The notes under the pieces: generated by a model
Told to the model about the DNA's origin: nothing
Databases searched by the model: none
What the model saw: the letters and a program-made list of their open reading frames with translations, nothing else
Program-made: the position numbers and the translations under genes
Shown here: positions 30,475-39,170 of the stretch, piece by piece
Layout: the number at the start of each line of letters is the position of its first letter
How positions within the stretch are numbered: the stretch's first letter is position 1
NCBI GenBank assembly: GCA_963773745.1
Contig: CAVZCL010000005.1
Location: 1,860,001-1,924,000, forward strand
Length of the DNA stretch: 64,000 nt
Direction: 5' to 3'
From: UBA5069 sp963773745
Lineage (GTDB): Bacteria; Chloroflexota; Anaerolineae; Caldilineales; Caldilineaceae

Positions 30475-31641
30475 CTAAACGAATCGCGCGTAAAATCCCG
30501 CCAACTGCGTAGCCAGGTCATCCCACTGATAATTGCGCGCCAGGTGCGCGTGTGCTGCGGAAACCATCTCTTGCGCGCGCGTCTGGTCGGCCGCAAGCTG
30601 CAGCGCGGCGGCGGCAAATGCGCGGGGCGTCGCCTGCGCATCCAGCAGCAACGCTGCGCCGTTCGCACCGTAATGCGCCTGCTCACCCACGGCCGATGCC
30701 ACCACCGGCACGCCGCGCAGCAGGGAGGTGGCCAGCCGCACGCTGCACTTCGCCAGTTGCAGCGCCGTGGGCTGTGCGGGAAAGATCGCCACGTCGCTGG
30801 CTGCATAGATGCCCGGCAGTGACTCGCGCGCCACACTTCCCAGCCAATGCACTGCAACGTTGCTTTCAGCGCCCAATCGTGTAGTCACCGCGGCGCGAAA
30901 CGGTGCGTCTGCGCCCGGTTGCAGGGGCTGCCCGGCAACAATCAAACGCGTCTGCGCCCCCAACTCGCCCAGTGCAGCCGCAAAATGCGCCAGCCACGCC
31001 GGCTCTGTCTCCACATAGCGGGTAAAGTAGAGCAGCGTTGGCGTACGCGCCGCTGCCGGTGCGCGCCAGAGGGCGGGCGCGCCGTCGGGCATCTCTACAC
31101 CGTTCGGCAAATAGAGAATTGGCGTCGTTTGCGTATAGTCACCAGCCTTTTCAACGAGCCAATGGCTCGCCGCCGTAATGCCATCGGCGTGGCGAATTCC
31201 CCATTCTTCCTGCCACGCCAGCGCCGCTGCCAGGGGGCGACCGTAGTTGTTGATCTCCGCCCACGCCTGCTCCCAGTCGTCAATGTCGAGCAGCAGAGGG
31301 ATGCGCTCCAGTCCAGCGGCGCGCCGCTGCCACAGGAGGAATTGCACAAGACCAGCGTGGGCGCGTGGCTTGATTATGTGGACAAGCTCCGGCTCTCTCG
31401 CTGCAAGTTCGCGTAGCAAACGGGACAAAATCGCGGGCACGCTGCCCTCAAGCGCCACGTTGACCACCTCGACGCCCCCATCCACCCAGCGCAGGCCTGC
31501 ATCTCCCGGCGAATCCCACGGGGGAATGAGCAGCGTCACCCCATGCCCGCGCGCGGCAAGGCGGCGCGCCAAGGGCAGCCAGCGCGCCCAGACGGTCGTC
31601 TTCTGGCGCAGGCCAAAGGGTGCAACATAGACAACGCGCAA
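30475..31641 (-). CDS. GT4-type glycosyltransferase
   Basis: 388 residues, group 1 glycosyltransferase with two Rossmann-like domains. N-terminal: VVYVAPFGLRQKTTVWARWL, HIIKPRAHAGLVQF, LLLDIDDWEQAW. C-terminal: PTLLYFTRYVETEPAWLAHF, RLIVAGQPLQPGADAPF, HWLGSVARESLPGIYAASDV, the EX7E-like region AQPTALQLAKCSVRLATSL (first Glu not conserved), GVPVVASAVGEQAHYG. Start codon is TTG at 31641 with GGAG at good distance; the upstream gene stops 5 bases earlier, so the two form an operon. It transfers a sugar from a nucleotide donor; the acceptor is unknown. Confidence 0.8.
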   Translation of the reverse strand: MRVVYVAPFGLRQKTTVWARWLPLARRLAARGHGVTLLIPPWDSPGDAGLRWVDGGVEVVNVALEGSVPAILSRLLRELAAREPELVHIIKPRAHAGLVQFLLWQRRAAGLERIPLLLDIDDWEQAWAEINNYGRPLAAALAWQEEWGIRHADGITAASHWLVEKAGDYTQTTPILYLPNGVEMPDGAPALWRAPAAARTPTLLYFTRYVETEPAWLAHFAAALGELGAQTRLIVAGQPLQPGADAPFRAAVTTRLGAESNVAVHWLGSVARESLPGIYAASDVAIFPAQPTALQLAKCSVRLATSLLRGVPVVASAVGEQAHYGANGAALLLDAQATPRAFAAAALQLAADQTRAQEMVSAAHAHLARNYQWDDLATQLAGFYARFV

Positions 31642-31646
31642 GGAAA

Positions 31647-32120
31647 TTACTCCGCGGCTTCTTCGGTGGTGAGGGTCATCGGCCAGTCAGGCAGCTCGGC
31701 GCAGAGGAAGGCCCAGACGCGCGCCTCGGTGGCCGTGGGCTGAGCAATGGCAAAGCGTTCGCTGCATTGCGGCGCATACCAGCGATAGACGACAACGAGC
31801 GCCACGGCGCGCGCCAGCCAGCTTTCGCCGCCGGCGTCGGCAGCCGCCAGCGTGCGCTCCAGCACAGCGCGCTGCGATGCCCCGAGGTACCCGTTGAGGT
31901 GCTGCGTCCCCTCGGGCCAGGCAATGCCGTTCATTGCCAGCATCAGCTCAATCACAATATGGCGCAGGCGTGCGGTCAGCGCTTCGGCCAGAATCAGTTC
32001 GTGCCGGTTCAGCAGCGCCGGAAGCGCCTCCAGTTCGAGCCAGAAGCGTTCGAGCAATGCGGCCACATGCGCTGCGCTGGGCGGCTGCAGTGGGTCCGGC
32101 CAGGAGGGTTTGTGCATCAT
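31647..32120 (-). CDS. Small helical protein of unknown function
   Basis: 157 residues, MMHKPSWPDPLQPPSAAHVA at the start, predominantly helical (ALLERFWLELEALPALLNRH, ARLRHIVIELMLAMNGIAWP, ARAVALVVVYRWYAPQ). No family recognised. It precedes the GT4 gene with a 5-base gap, so the pair is probably co-transcribed. A TATACT -10 (32132-32127) ends 6 bases before the ATG, so the transcript would be nearly leaderless; no ribosome-binding site is visible. The frame is open further upstream, but the composition changes there. Confidence 0.55.
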   Translation of the reverse strand: MMHKPSWPDPLQPPSAAHVAALLERFWLELEALPALLNRHELILAEALTARLRHIVIELMLAMNGIAWPEGTQHLNGYLGASQRAVLERTLAAADAGGESWLARAVALVVVYRWYAPQCSERFAIAQPTATEARVWAFLCAELPDWPMTLTTEEAAE

Positions 32121-32126
32121 GGTGCG

Positions 32127-32132
32127 AGTATA
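32127..32132 (-). promoter_or_regulatory. -10 element, nearly leaderless transcript
   Basis: TATACT on the minus strand, 6 bases before the ATG at 32120 of the small helical protein gene. No good -35 is seen. Confidence 0.4.
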
Positions 32133-32355
32133 GCACACGCGGCGCGTCGCCAGGCGCGCGCACGGCATCTGCATCGTCCGCATGGTAAGCTGCCGCAGAT
32201 GAGATTGCACTTTCGCCCGCGGAAGCCTCCGTACAGCACTCCGCCCCAACCTCTGATAGAATGGGAGGGAAACCCACTCACTTTTTGGCGCACCTGCTGC
32301 GCCGTCTCGCTCCTGTTGCCTCAACAGGTTGCCTGCAAAGGTTCCGGAATCCCCT

Positions 32356-35299
32356 ATGCGTAATAAAGACCCATTCGACGATCTTCTGCGATCGCTTGAG
32401 GAAAACCTCTCCCGCGGCAGTGTTGGTGGCACCGGCGGAGGAACCGGTGGTGAAACCCCGCCGCCCTCCGGCCCGCGCACCTATACAGCGCCGCCCCCGC
32501 CCAACTATCGCCGCTGGCTCTGGATTGGCCTCGTACTTGTGGTTGTCTTCGCCGCCACGCGCACAATTGGCACCATCGCCAACTGGACGTGGATGAGCAG
32601 CGTTGGCTACCTCTCCGTCTTCTGGACGCGCTTCACGGCGATGTCGCTGCTCTTCATTGGCGCTGCGCTGCTCTTCATGATCATCTACTTCGTCAACGTG
32701 GTGATCGCACGCCAGCTCACACCCAGCGGCCTTACCAACTCGCCGGTGCAGGAAGTGCTGGCCGCATTCGGCCTGCGCGTCATGCCCGTGGTCCTGCTTG
32801 TTGGCATTGCCGCCTCGGTGGTGCTCGGCATGGTGGCCATGGCCCAGTGGGAGCACGTGTTGCTCTACCTCAACCAGCAGCCCTTTGGCGTGAGCGACCC
32901 CATCTTTGGGCGTGAAATCGGCTTCTTCGTCTTCTCGCTCCCCATTTGGGAAGCGGTGCGCGGCTGGCTGCTCGTGGCGCTGGGCTTCACCTTTGCCGCG
33001 GTGCTGGTTATCCACGGCGTGCTCTGGCGCAATCGCAGCGAAAGCCGGCGCGGCCTCATTCACCTGGGCGTGCTCGGCGCACTCATCATGCTGCTGCTGG
33101 CATGGCAATATCAGCTCAGCGCGCTCAACCTGGTCTACAGCCAGCGCGGGGCCGTCTTCGGTGCGGGCTTTACCGACGTGCGCGCCACGTTGCCTGCCAA
33201 CATCTTCATGCTCTGGTTTTCAATAGCCGTCGCCGTTGCCATTCCCCTGCTGCTTGTTCTGCGCCGCAATCTCGTTTGGGTCACAGGGCTGCTCGTTCTC
33301 TGGATCGTCGTCGGGCTTGTCTCCACCAGCGTCTACCCCAGCCTGATCCAGCGCTTCCGTGTGGGCCCCAACGAGCTCACCCTCGAACTCCCCTTCATTG
33401 CCGACAACATCGCCTACACGCGCCAGGCCTACGCGCTCGACGAGATCCGCGTCGAGTCCTACAACGCCAACGAGCGCCTTACGCCCCAGGGGCTGCTGGA
33501 CGAGCCCGACACGCTGCGCAATATCCGCCTGTGGGATTACCGCCCGCTGCTGCAAACCTACAACCAGGTGCAGGCGCTGCGCCAGTATTACGAATTCAAC
33601 GATATCGACATCGATCGCTATATGATTGACGGCCAGCCGCGCCAGGTGATGATCGGCGCACGCGAACTCATTCGCGACAGGCTGAGCACCGACGCGCAGA
33701 CGTGGGTCAACCAGCGCCTGGTCTATACACACGGCTTTGGCGTGGCGGCATCACCCGTGGCACAGGTCACGCGCGACGGCTTGCCCACCTTCCTCCTCAA
33801 GGACCTCCCGCCGCGCGGCCTGATTGATGTGACGCGCCCGCAAATCTACTTTGGCGAGCGCACAGACGACTATGTCATCGGCGCAACCGCTGCGCCCGAA
33901 TTCGACTACCCGCGCGAAGATGGCAACGTCACCACCACCTTTTCGGCCTCCACGGGCATTCCAATGACCTTCTGGAACCGCCTGCTCTTTGCGCTGCACT
34001 TCGGCGACATCAACATCATCCTGAATGGCGACATCTCCGCCACAAGCCGCCTGCTCTGGCAGCGCAACATCGTCGAGCGCGTCAACCTCGTTGCGCCCTT
34101 CCTCACCTACGACAGCGATCCCTACATCGTTGTGAATGACACGGGCGAACTCTACTGGATGCACGATGCCTTCACCACCTCCGGCCGCTACCCCTACAGC
34201 GAGCCGCTGGATGGCCGCATCAATTACATCCGCAACGCAGTCAAAGTTGTCACCAACACCTATGACGGCACGATGACCTTCTATATCGCCGATCCTACCG
34301 ACCCCATCATCCAGAGCTATGCGGCGATCTTCCCAAATCTCTTCCAGCCGCTCAGCAGCATGCCTGCCGATCTGCTCGACAACATCCGCTATCCCGAGGA
34401 CATGTACCGCGCTCAGGCCGAGATCTACCGTACCTACCACATGACCGACCCGAACGAGTTCTACAATCGCGAGGACGTGTGGGCATGGCCCGAAGAGATC
34501 TTTGACGACAAGACCGAGCGCATGGATCCCTACTACGTCCTCATGCAGCTGCCGGGCAGCGAGGAGCTGGACTACGTCATGATCCTCCCCTTCACACCCT
34601 CCAACCGTGAGAACATGGTGGCGTGGCTGGCTGTGGAGAATGATCCCGCTGCGCTATGGCGAAAAGGTGCTCTACAACTTTGGCAAGGATTCGCTGCTCT
34701 TCGGCCCCAAGCAGATTGAGGCCCGTATAGACCAGGATCCGGTCATCAGCAGCCAGTTGTCGCTCTGGAACCAGCAGGGCAGCAGCGTCATCCGCGGCAA
34801 CCTGCTCGTCATTCCCATTGCCGACAGCCTGCTCTATGTGGAGCCGCTCTACCTGCAGGCAGCCAGCGGGCGCATTCCCGAACTGCAGCGCGTCATTGTA
34901 GCCACGGCGGACAATGTGGCCATGGCCGAGAATCTGGGCGCTGCGCTGGTGGCGCTCTTCGGCAACCAGATTTCGCGCAGCCCGGTCATCGCCGAACTGG
35001 GCGCATCCGCCGTGAGCAGCCGCGACAGCGGGCCCTCCATCACCGGCGAGGCCGCCGCCCCTGCCACGGTTGACCAGTTGATTATCCAGGCCAACACGCA
35101 GTTTCTGGCGGCTCAGGAGCGGCTGCGCGAGGGCGATTTCGCCGGCTATGGCGAAATCGTGGAAGAACTCCAGAACACGCTGATTGACCTGGCACGCGTC
35201 GGCGGCGTACCGCTCCCCACGCCCACGCCTGCTGCGCCGGCAGCAGATGCCACAGCGCCAACAACCGACACAGCCCCGTTGGAGGTTGTGGAACCGTAA
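32356..35299 (+). CDS. UPF0182 family membrane protein, frameshifted
   Basis: Corrected length about 980 residues, normal for UPF0182 (COG1615). The N-terminal third holds about seven membrane helices (WLWIGLVLVVVFAATRTIGT, MSLLFIGAALLFMIIYFVNV, LIMLLLAWQYQLSALNLVYS). A large extracytoplasmic domain follows with family motifs RFRVGPNELTLELPFIADNI, PQIYFGERTDDYVI, FALHFGDINIILNGDI, IAYTRQAY and PYIVVNDTGELYWM. The frame breaks at 34650-34655 on CTGCGCTATGG; deleting one base joins ENMVAWLAVENDPAA to YGEKVLYNFGKDSLLFGPKQ and IEARIDQDPVIS. The C-terminal 100 residues are a helical, Pro/Thr-rich tail. The function of the family is unknown. Confidence 0.85.
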
Positions 35300-35345
35300 A
35301 GCACCCCTTAGCGTTCATTTAGATGCTATTCATGCTGTTCTAACC

Positions 35346-35375
35346 CGACACCGTTACGATGATGTAACGGTGTCG
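35346..35375. repeat. 12-bp-arm hairpin between UPF0182 and htrA genes
   Basis: CGACACCGTTAC, loop gatgat, GTAACGGTGTCG: a perfect 12-bp stem with a 6-base loop, 47 bases after the UPF0182 stop. No T-run follows, so it may be an operator for the protease gene or a weak terminator. Two GCGACATGGG direct repeats follow at 35378-35398. Confidence 0.6.
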
Positions 35376-35502
35376 GCGCGACATGGGGCGACATGGGGAC
35401 ATTCCGCCGGCGCCGACCGTTGAAACATCGCCGCTCTGACAGTGCGATAACAGTGCTATGACAGTTCAGAACTCGCTTGCAGAAAGAAGGATGTATACCC
35501 TT

Positions 35503-37020
35503 ATGGACGACAGAAGTTATCAGCTCCAAACAGAAACAAAGCCTTCGTCGCACAGCAATACGCGCCGCAACGTGTTGCTGGCTGCCTTGCTCACGCTCAC
35601 ATTGGTGTTGGGTGCATTCTACGCACCTCTGCTCCTGAACAGCGCAACCGTCGCCGCCGCACCTTCAAACCAGGCGCCCGTGGTGCTGCCCGATGTGCCG
35701 GCTGTCTCGGCCACATTGCAGCAGGATGAGAACGCACTGGCGCAGCTTTACGACGCGATTGCGCCTTCAGTCGTGAGTATTGAAATCGCAGGCCGTCCCA
35801 CCGCCATGGACTTCCAGATCCCGGGCCTGCCCGAAAATCAGCAGCCCCAACTGCCCGATATGCCGGGCGGCCAGAGCGATCAGCTCGTCCCCAGGGGCCA
35901 GGGCTCCGGCTGGATCTTTGACGACCAGGGCCACATTGTGACCAACAACCATGTGGTTGATGGCGCCGAGCAGGTCACCGTCATCTTCTACGATGGCACC
36001 TGGGCCGAAGCCGAAGTCGTGGCCACCGACCCGCAGGCCGACCTCGCGGTCATCAAGGTGACGCCGCCCGACGGTTTCCCGTGGCGCCCGCTGAGCCTCG
36101 CCGCCAGTGAAGACATGAAGGTGGGCCATTCCGTCATTGCGATTGGCAACCCCTTTGGCCTTCAGAGCACCATTACAACGGGCATCATCAGCGCCCTTGG
36201 CCGCAGCTTCCCTGTGGGTGACTTTGGCGACAACCGCTACACGCTGCCCGACGTTATCCAGACCGATGCAGCCATCAACCCGGGCAACTCCGGTGGCCCC
36301 CTTGTCAACCTCAGGGGCGAGCTCGTTGGCGTCAACTTCGCCATTGAGTCCGGCAGCGGCAGCAACTCGGGCGTCGGCTTCGCCATTCCCGTCTCGATTG
36401 TAGAGCGCGTGGTGCCGGCCCTGATCAGCGACGGCCAGTACAGTTATCCCTACCTGGGCCTCAGCGGCTCCTCCGTAACGCCCGCGCTGGCCCGCCGCCT
36501 TGAACTGGGCAACACGCAGCTCGGCGCGTATGTCGCCACCGTGATCCCTGGTGGCCCGGCCGAAGACGCCGGCCTGCAGGGTGCAGACGCCGACACCGGC
36601 ATGGGTGGCGACCTGATCGTCTCCTTCAATGGTGAGGACGTGCGCTCGTTTGACGACCTCGTGGCTCAGCTTGTGACAACCAGCCAGCCCGGCGAAACCG
36701 CCACCCTGGGCGTGATTCGCGACGGCCAACTTACCAACCTCGAGATTACCCTTGGCGAGCGCCCAGGCAGCGCCGCGGTCAGTGTGCCGAGCAGCGAGCC
36801 CGATAGCCTCCAGGGTGAAGTCAGCGCCCGCGAGGCCATTGAGATTGCGCAGCGGGAAGTCAACGGCCAGCTCAACGGTGATGTGGTCTCCAAAATGGCC
36901 ACCCCTGAAGAGCGCGACGGCAAGCAGGTGTGGGTCGTTGAACTTGCCAGCGACAGCAACACTGCCACCGTGGTGATTGACCAGGCCACAGGCGACGTGC
37001 TTGAGATGATTGTAAAGTAG
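35503..37020 (+). CDS. HtrA/DegP-type serine protease with PDZ and PepSY domains
   Basis: About 505 residues from the ATG at 35503 (GAAGGA 11 bases upstream; ATGs at 35458 and 35491 are alternatives). One membrane anchor, LLAALLTLTLVLGAFYAPLL. The trypsin-like domain keeps the triad: His in IVTNNHVVDGAEQV, Asp in DPQADLAVIKV, Ser in DAAINPGNSGGPLVNL. A PDZ domain follows (YLGLSGSSVTPALARRL, VIPGGPAEDAGLQG, DLIVSFNGEDVRSFDDL). The last 70 residues (AREAIEIAQREVNGQL to QATGDVLEMIVK) look like a PepSY domain, unusual after HtrA and possibly an inhibitory or substrate-sensing module. It should degrade misfolded envelope proteins. Confidence 0.85.
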   Translation: MDDRSYQLQTETKPSSHSNTRRNVLLAALLTLTLVLGAFYAPLLLNSATVAAAPSNQAPVVLPDVPAVSATLQQDENALAQLYDAIAPSVVSIEIAGRPTAMDFQIPGLPENQQPQLPDMPGGQSDQLVPRGQGSGWIFDDQGHIVTNNHVVDGAEQVTVIFYDGTWAEAEVVATDPQADLAVIKVTPPDGFPWRPLSLAASEDMKVGHSVIAIGNPFGLQSTITTGIISALGRSFPVGDFGDNRYTLPDVIQTDAAINPGNSGGPLVNLRGELVGVNFAIESGSGSNSGVGFAIPVSIVERVVPALISDGQYSYPYLGLSGSSVTPALARRLELGNTQLGAYVATVIPGGPAEDAGLQGADADTGMGGDLIVSFNGEDVRSFDDLVAQLVTTSQPGETATLGVIRDGQLTNLEITLGERPGSAAVSVPSSEPDSLQGEVSAREAIEIAQREVNGQLNGDVVSKMATPEERDGKQVWVVELASDSNTATVVIDQATGDVLEMIVK

Positions 37021-37075
37021 CCGCAAATCGACGTAGCACGATAGCGGCGCCTTTAGCCGCCGAACCGAGCAGAAC

Positions 37076-37118
37076 AGAGAGAGCCGGACGCTGGCCAGCG
37101 TCCAGCTCTCTCTCTTTA
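37076..37118 (+). terminator. Terminator downstream of the HtrA gene
   Basis: Hairpin with arms AGAGAGAGC and GGACGCTGG pairing with CCAGCGTCC and GCTCTCTCT, followed by CTTT. It lies about 60 bases beyond the protease stop codon. The T-run is short, but the stem is long and perfect apart from one mismatch. A GCGGCGCCTTTAGCCGCCG element precedes it at about 37043-37062. Confidence 0.7.
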
Positions 37119-37169
37119 ATGTCCATCGCATCAGCATTCGCCAAAACGACCGCACACGTTCACTCAGCG

Positions 37170-37175
37170 TATAAT
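37170..37175 (+). promoter_or_regulatory. -10 element of the MFS gene, nearly leaderless
   Basis: Perfect TATAAT ending 7 bases before the ATG at 37183. No convincing -35. Without a ribosome-binding site this suggests a leaderless or nearly leaderless mRNA. Confidence 0.5.
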
Positions 37176-37182
37176 ATCCGCC

Positions 37183-38598
37183 ATGACCGTTCCACCAGCC
37201 GACACAGCGGCCGACACCCAGCCAGCGCCTGCGCATCCGCACCCTGTCGAAGCCGCCCCGCCGCCGCCAGCGCCCGTTGGCGCGCCCTGGCGGCGCGTCC
37301 TGCGCCGCCCCCTCGATAGCCTCCTCACACGCCAAATCACCCGTCCCATGACCAGCGTGCAGCAGAACAATCTGCGCAGCTTCTGGCAGGATGGCATGTG
37401 GGCGGCCACCAGCGAGGCCTTCGCCGTCTCTTTTATCCCCCTCTTCGCGCTTGCCTTTGGGGCCAGCGCAAGCCAAATCGGCATGCTGGCCGCCGTAGGC
37501 AATCTCTTTGGCGCAATGGCGCTCTTCCCGGGCGCACGCCTGCTCGAGCGCGTGGGCAAACGCTTGCCCATTGTCCTCTGGAGCGTGGGCACCATGTACC
37601 GCGGCACGCTGCTGCTGCTGGCCATCATCCCCTTCTTCGTCCACAGCGGCAGCGTGGCCATTCCCTTCATCCTGGCCGTCATTGCCATGCGCGCCTTTGG
37701 CCTCAATCTGGCCGATCCGTCGATGACCTCGCTTGCCGCCGACCTTGTTCCGCCCTACATGCGCGGCCGCTACTTCAGCCTGCGCAACTTCCTCATGGGC
37801 ATCGCCACGCTCACGGTTACGCCGCTTGCCGGCTGGATGATCAGCCGCAGCGCCGCCGCCACAGGCAACCCGCTCTCGGGCTTCCAACTCTCGTTCCTGC
37901 TCGCCTTTGCAACCGGCATGCTCGCGTCGCTGGCCTACAGCCGCATCAAGGAGCCTCCCTTCCGTCAAAGCAGCGACGGTGCAGCAGTTGCGCCCCAGTC
38001 GCTGCGCCAGATTCTGCTTGGCAGCCGCGCGTTGACGGCCTTTGTCATCAGCGCCTTTGTGTGGAACCTGGCGGTGCAGATTACCGCGCCCTATTTCAAT
38101 GTCTATCTGGTGAGGGAACTGGGGGGCAACGCCGCCAGCGTCGGCATTACCGCGTCAACTTCCGCACTGGCCGCGCTCTTCGGGCAGATCTTCTTCGGCC
38201 GCCTCACGGACCGCAAGGGCTTCGTTTGGGTCTACCTTGCATCCGGCTTCGCCATCACCATCCTGCCGGCGCTATGGACCTTCTACACGGCGATTTGGCA
38301 TGTGGCCATCAACAATCTTTTCGGCGGCTTCCTCTGGGCGGGCTTTTCGCTGGCCACCTTCAATCTGCTGCTGCTCCTTACGCCGGACGCGCATCGGCCG
38401 CGCGCCGCTGCCCTCTACCAGACCGCCGTCTTCACCAGCGCCGTCATCGGCCCGCTGATCGGCGGCTTGCTGGTGGACAACGTCGGCTATCCGGCCATCT
38501 TCATGGGCAGCAGCATTGGCCGTTTCACCGCAATGACGCTCTTCGCCATCCTCGGCGCACGCGCCGCCTTTGCCCACGAACGAAGCACCGTCACCTAA
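37183..38598 (+). CDS. Major facilitator superfamily transporter
   Basis: 471 residues with a Pro-rich cytosolic N-terminus (about 1-60) and about 12 membrane helices, for example FAVSFIPLFALAFGASASQI, LWSVGTMYRGTLLLLAIIPF, FVISAFVWNLAVQITAPYF, VGITASTSALAALFGQIFFG and LYQTAVFTSAVIGPLIGGLL. The loop FGRLTDRKGFVWVY resembles the MFS motif between helices. The substrate is unknown; the overall type is that of drug or sugar exporters with relaxed motifs. It has its own -10 and is bounded by a terminator upstream and a long hairpin downstream, so probably monocistronic. Confidence 0.8.
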   Translation: MTVPPADTAADTQPAPAHPHPVEAAPPPPAPVGAPWRRVLRRPLDSLLTRQITRPMTSVQQNNLRSFWQDGMWAATSEAFAVSFIPLFALAFGASASQIGMLAAVGNLFGAMALFPGARLLERVGKRLPIVLWSVGTMYRGTLLLLAIIPFFVHSGSVAIPFILAVIAMRAFGLNLADPSMTSLAADLVPPYMRGRYFSLRNFLMGIATLTVTPLAGWMISRSAAATGNPLSGFQLSFLLAFATGMLASLAYSRIKEPPFRQSSDGAAVAPQSLRQILLGSRALTAFVISAFVWNLAVQITAPYFNVYLVRELGGNAASVGITASTSALAALFGQIFFGRLTDRKGFVWVYLASGFAITILPALWTFYTAIWHVAINNLFGGFLWAGFSLATFNLLLLLTPDAHRPRAAALYQTAVFTSAVIGPLIGGLLVDNVGYPAIFMGSSIGRFTAMTLFAILGARAAFAHERSTVT

Positions 38599-38601
38599 CG
38601 C

Positions 38602-38748
38602 GAAACTCGACGCAAAGGCGCAAAGACGCAAAGGAAGCGCAAAGAAAAGCCACAGCAACGAAGAAAGGTACACTTCACACCATTTCTTCGTTGCTGTGGC
38701 TTTTCTTTGCGCTTCCTTTGCGTCTTTGCGCCTTCGCGTCGAGTTTCT
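38602..38748. repeat. 147-bp hairpin of the CGCAAAGGCGCAAAG family
   Basis: Arms of about 65 bp: left ACTCGACGCAAAGGCGCAAA and GACGCAAAGGAAGCGCAAAG, right the complement ending CTTCGCGTCGAGTT. The centre is about 18 bases. It lies exactly between the convergent MFS and SelW-like genes, ending a few bases from the SelW-like stop codon, and could serve as a bidirectional terminator. Confidence 0.85.
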
Positions 38749-38750
38749 TT

Positions 38751-39017
38751 TTACTCCTCTGCAGATGGCACGAAGCCGAAGCGTTCCTCCAGCAACCCTG
38801 CAATTTCGCCCGGCTGCACGTGGCGGCCGGTGGCCTTCTTGCTGTAGATCAGCTCACCATCAACCGAAATCTCAAAGCGGCCGCCGCTGGAAGGCCGCAG
38901 CGTAATCTCTTCGATATTGGGTGTGTAAAGTTTCAGCAGTTCCTCCGTCAAACTGACGGCTCGCGGCGTGTAGTTTCACATCACACAATATTCAATGCGC
39001 AGAGTATGTTGTTTCAT
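38751..39017 (-). CDS. SelT/SelW/SelH (Rdx) family selenoprotein
   Basis: 88 residues when the in-frame TGA at 38976-38978 is read as selenocysteine. AAGGAGG lies 4 bases before the ATG at 39017. The N-terminus MKQHTLRIEYCVM, then Sec14, then NYTPRAVSLTEELLK is the SelW redox loop: the family carries CxxC or CxxU followed by NYxPRA here. The rest is complete (IEEITLRPSSGGRFEISVDG, LIYSKKATGRHVQPGEIAGL, FGFVP). The TGA replaces exactly the second redox Cys, which argues strongly for Sec rather than a mutation. A perfect 6-bp hairpin with loop GTT lies at SECIS distance. The protein is a thioredoxin-fold thiol/selenol redox factor of the cytosol. Gene finders will start it at the internal TTG at 38951 and lose the active site. 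No sel genes are in the window. Confidence 0.85.
38945..38959 (-). promoter_or_regulatory. Bacterial SECIS hairpin of the SelW-like gene
   Basis: Minus strand CCGTCA (38959-38954), loop GTT (38953-38951), TGACGG (38950-38945). The stem starts 16 bases and the loop 22 bases after the TGA codon, with G as the first loop base, which fits the SelB-binding bacterial SECIS pattern. It lies within the coding sequence, as expected in bacteria. Confidence 0.7.
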
Positions 39018-39156
39018 GGTGCCTCCTTGGAAATAGGGCGCCTCGCGCGCGCAAGTGGGATGAACGCAGGTGAATTGCACCGCGGCCGTCTGCCACGCGA
39101 CCGTGTGCCGCATCGACAATTGGAAAGATGGCAACTGCAGCGATGGCTCTTTCGGC

Positions 39157-39162
39157 TATAAT
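39157..39162 (+). promoter_or_regulatory. -10 element of the glycosidase-like lipoprotein gene
   Basis: Perfect TATAAT ending 8 bases before the ATG at 39171; the intervening GAAAGGAT could double as a very short ribosome-binding site. The -35 is not evident. Confidence 0.5.
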
Positions 39163-39170
39163 GAAAGGAT

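Noticed and set aside
31647..32480. Upstream extension of the small helical protein gene to 32480
   Set aside because: The extension overlaps the promoter and start of the UPF0182 gene, has atypical composition, and a -10 box lies just before the ATG at 32120.
35767..37968. A 733-codon open frame on the minus strand opposite htrA and the MFS gene
   Set aside because: It is the antisense shadow of two well-recognised genes; the translation has no domain and is His/Gly/Asp-rich as expected from reversed GC-rich codons.
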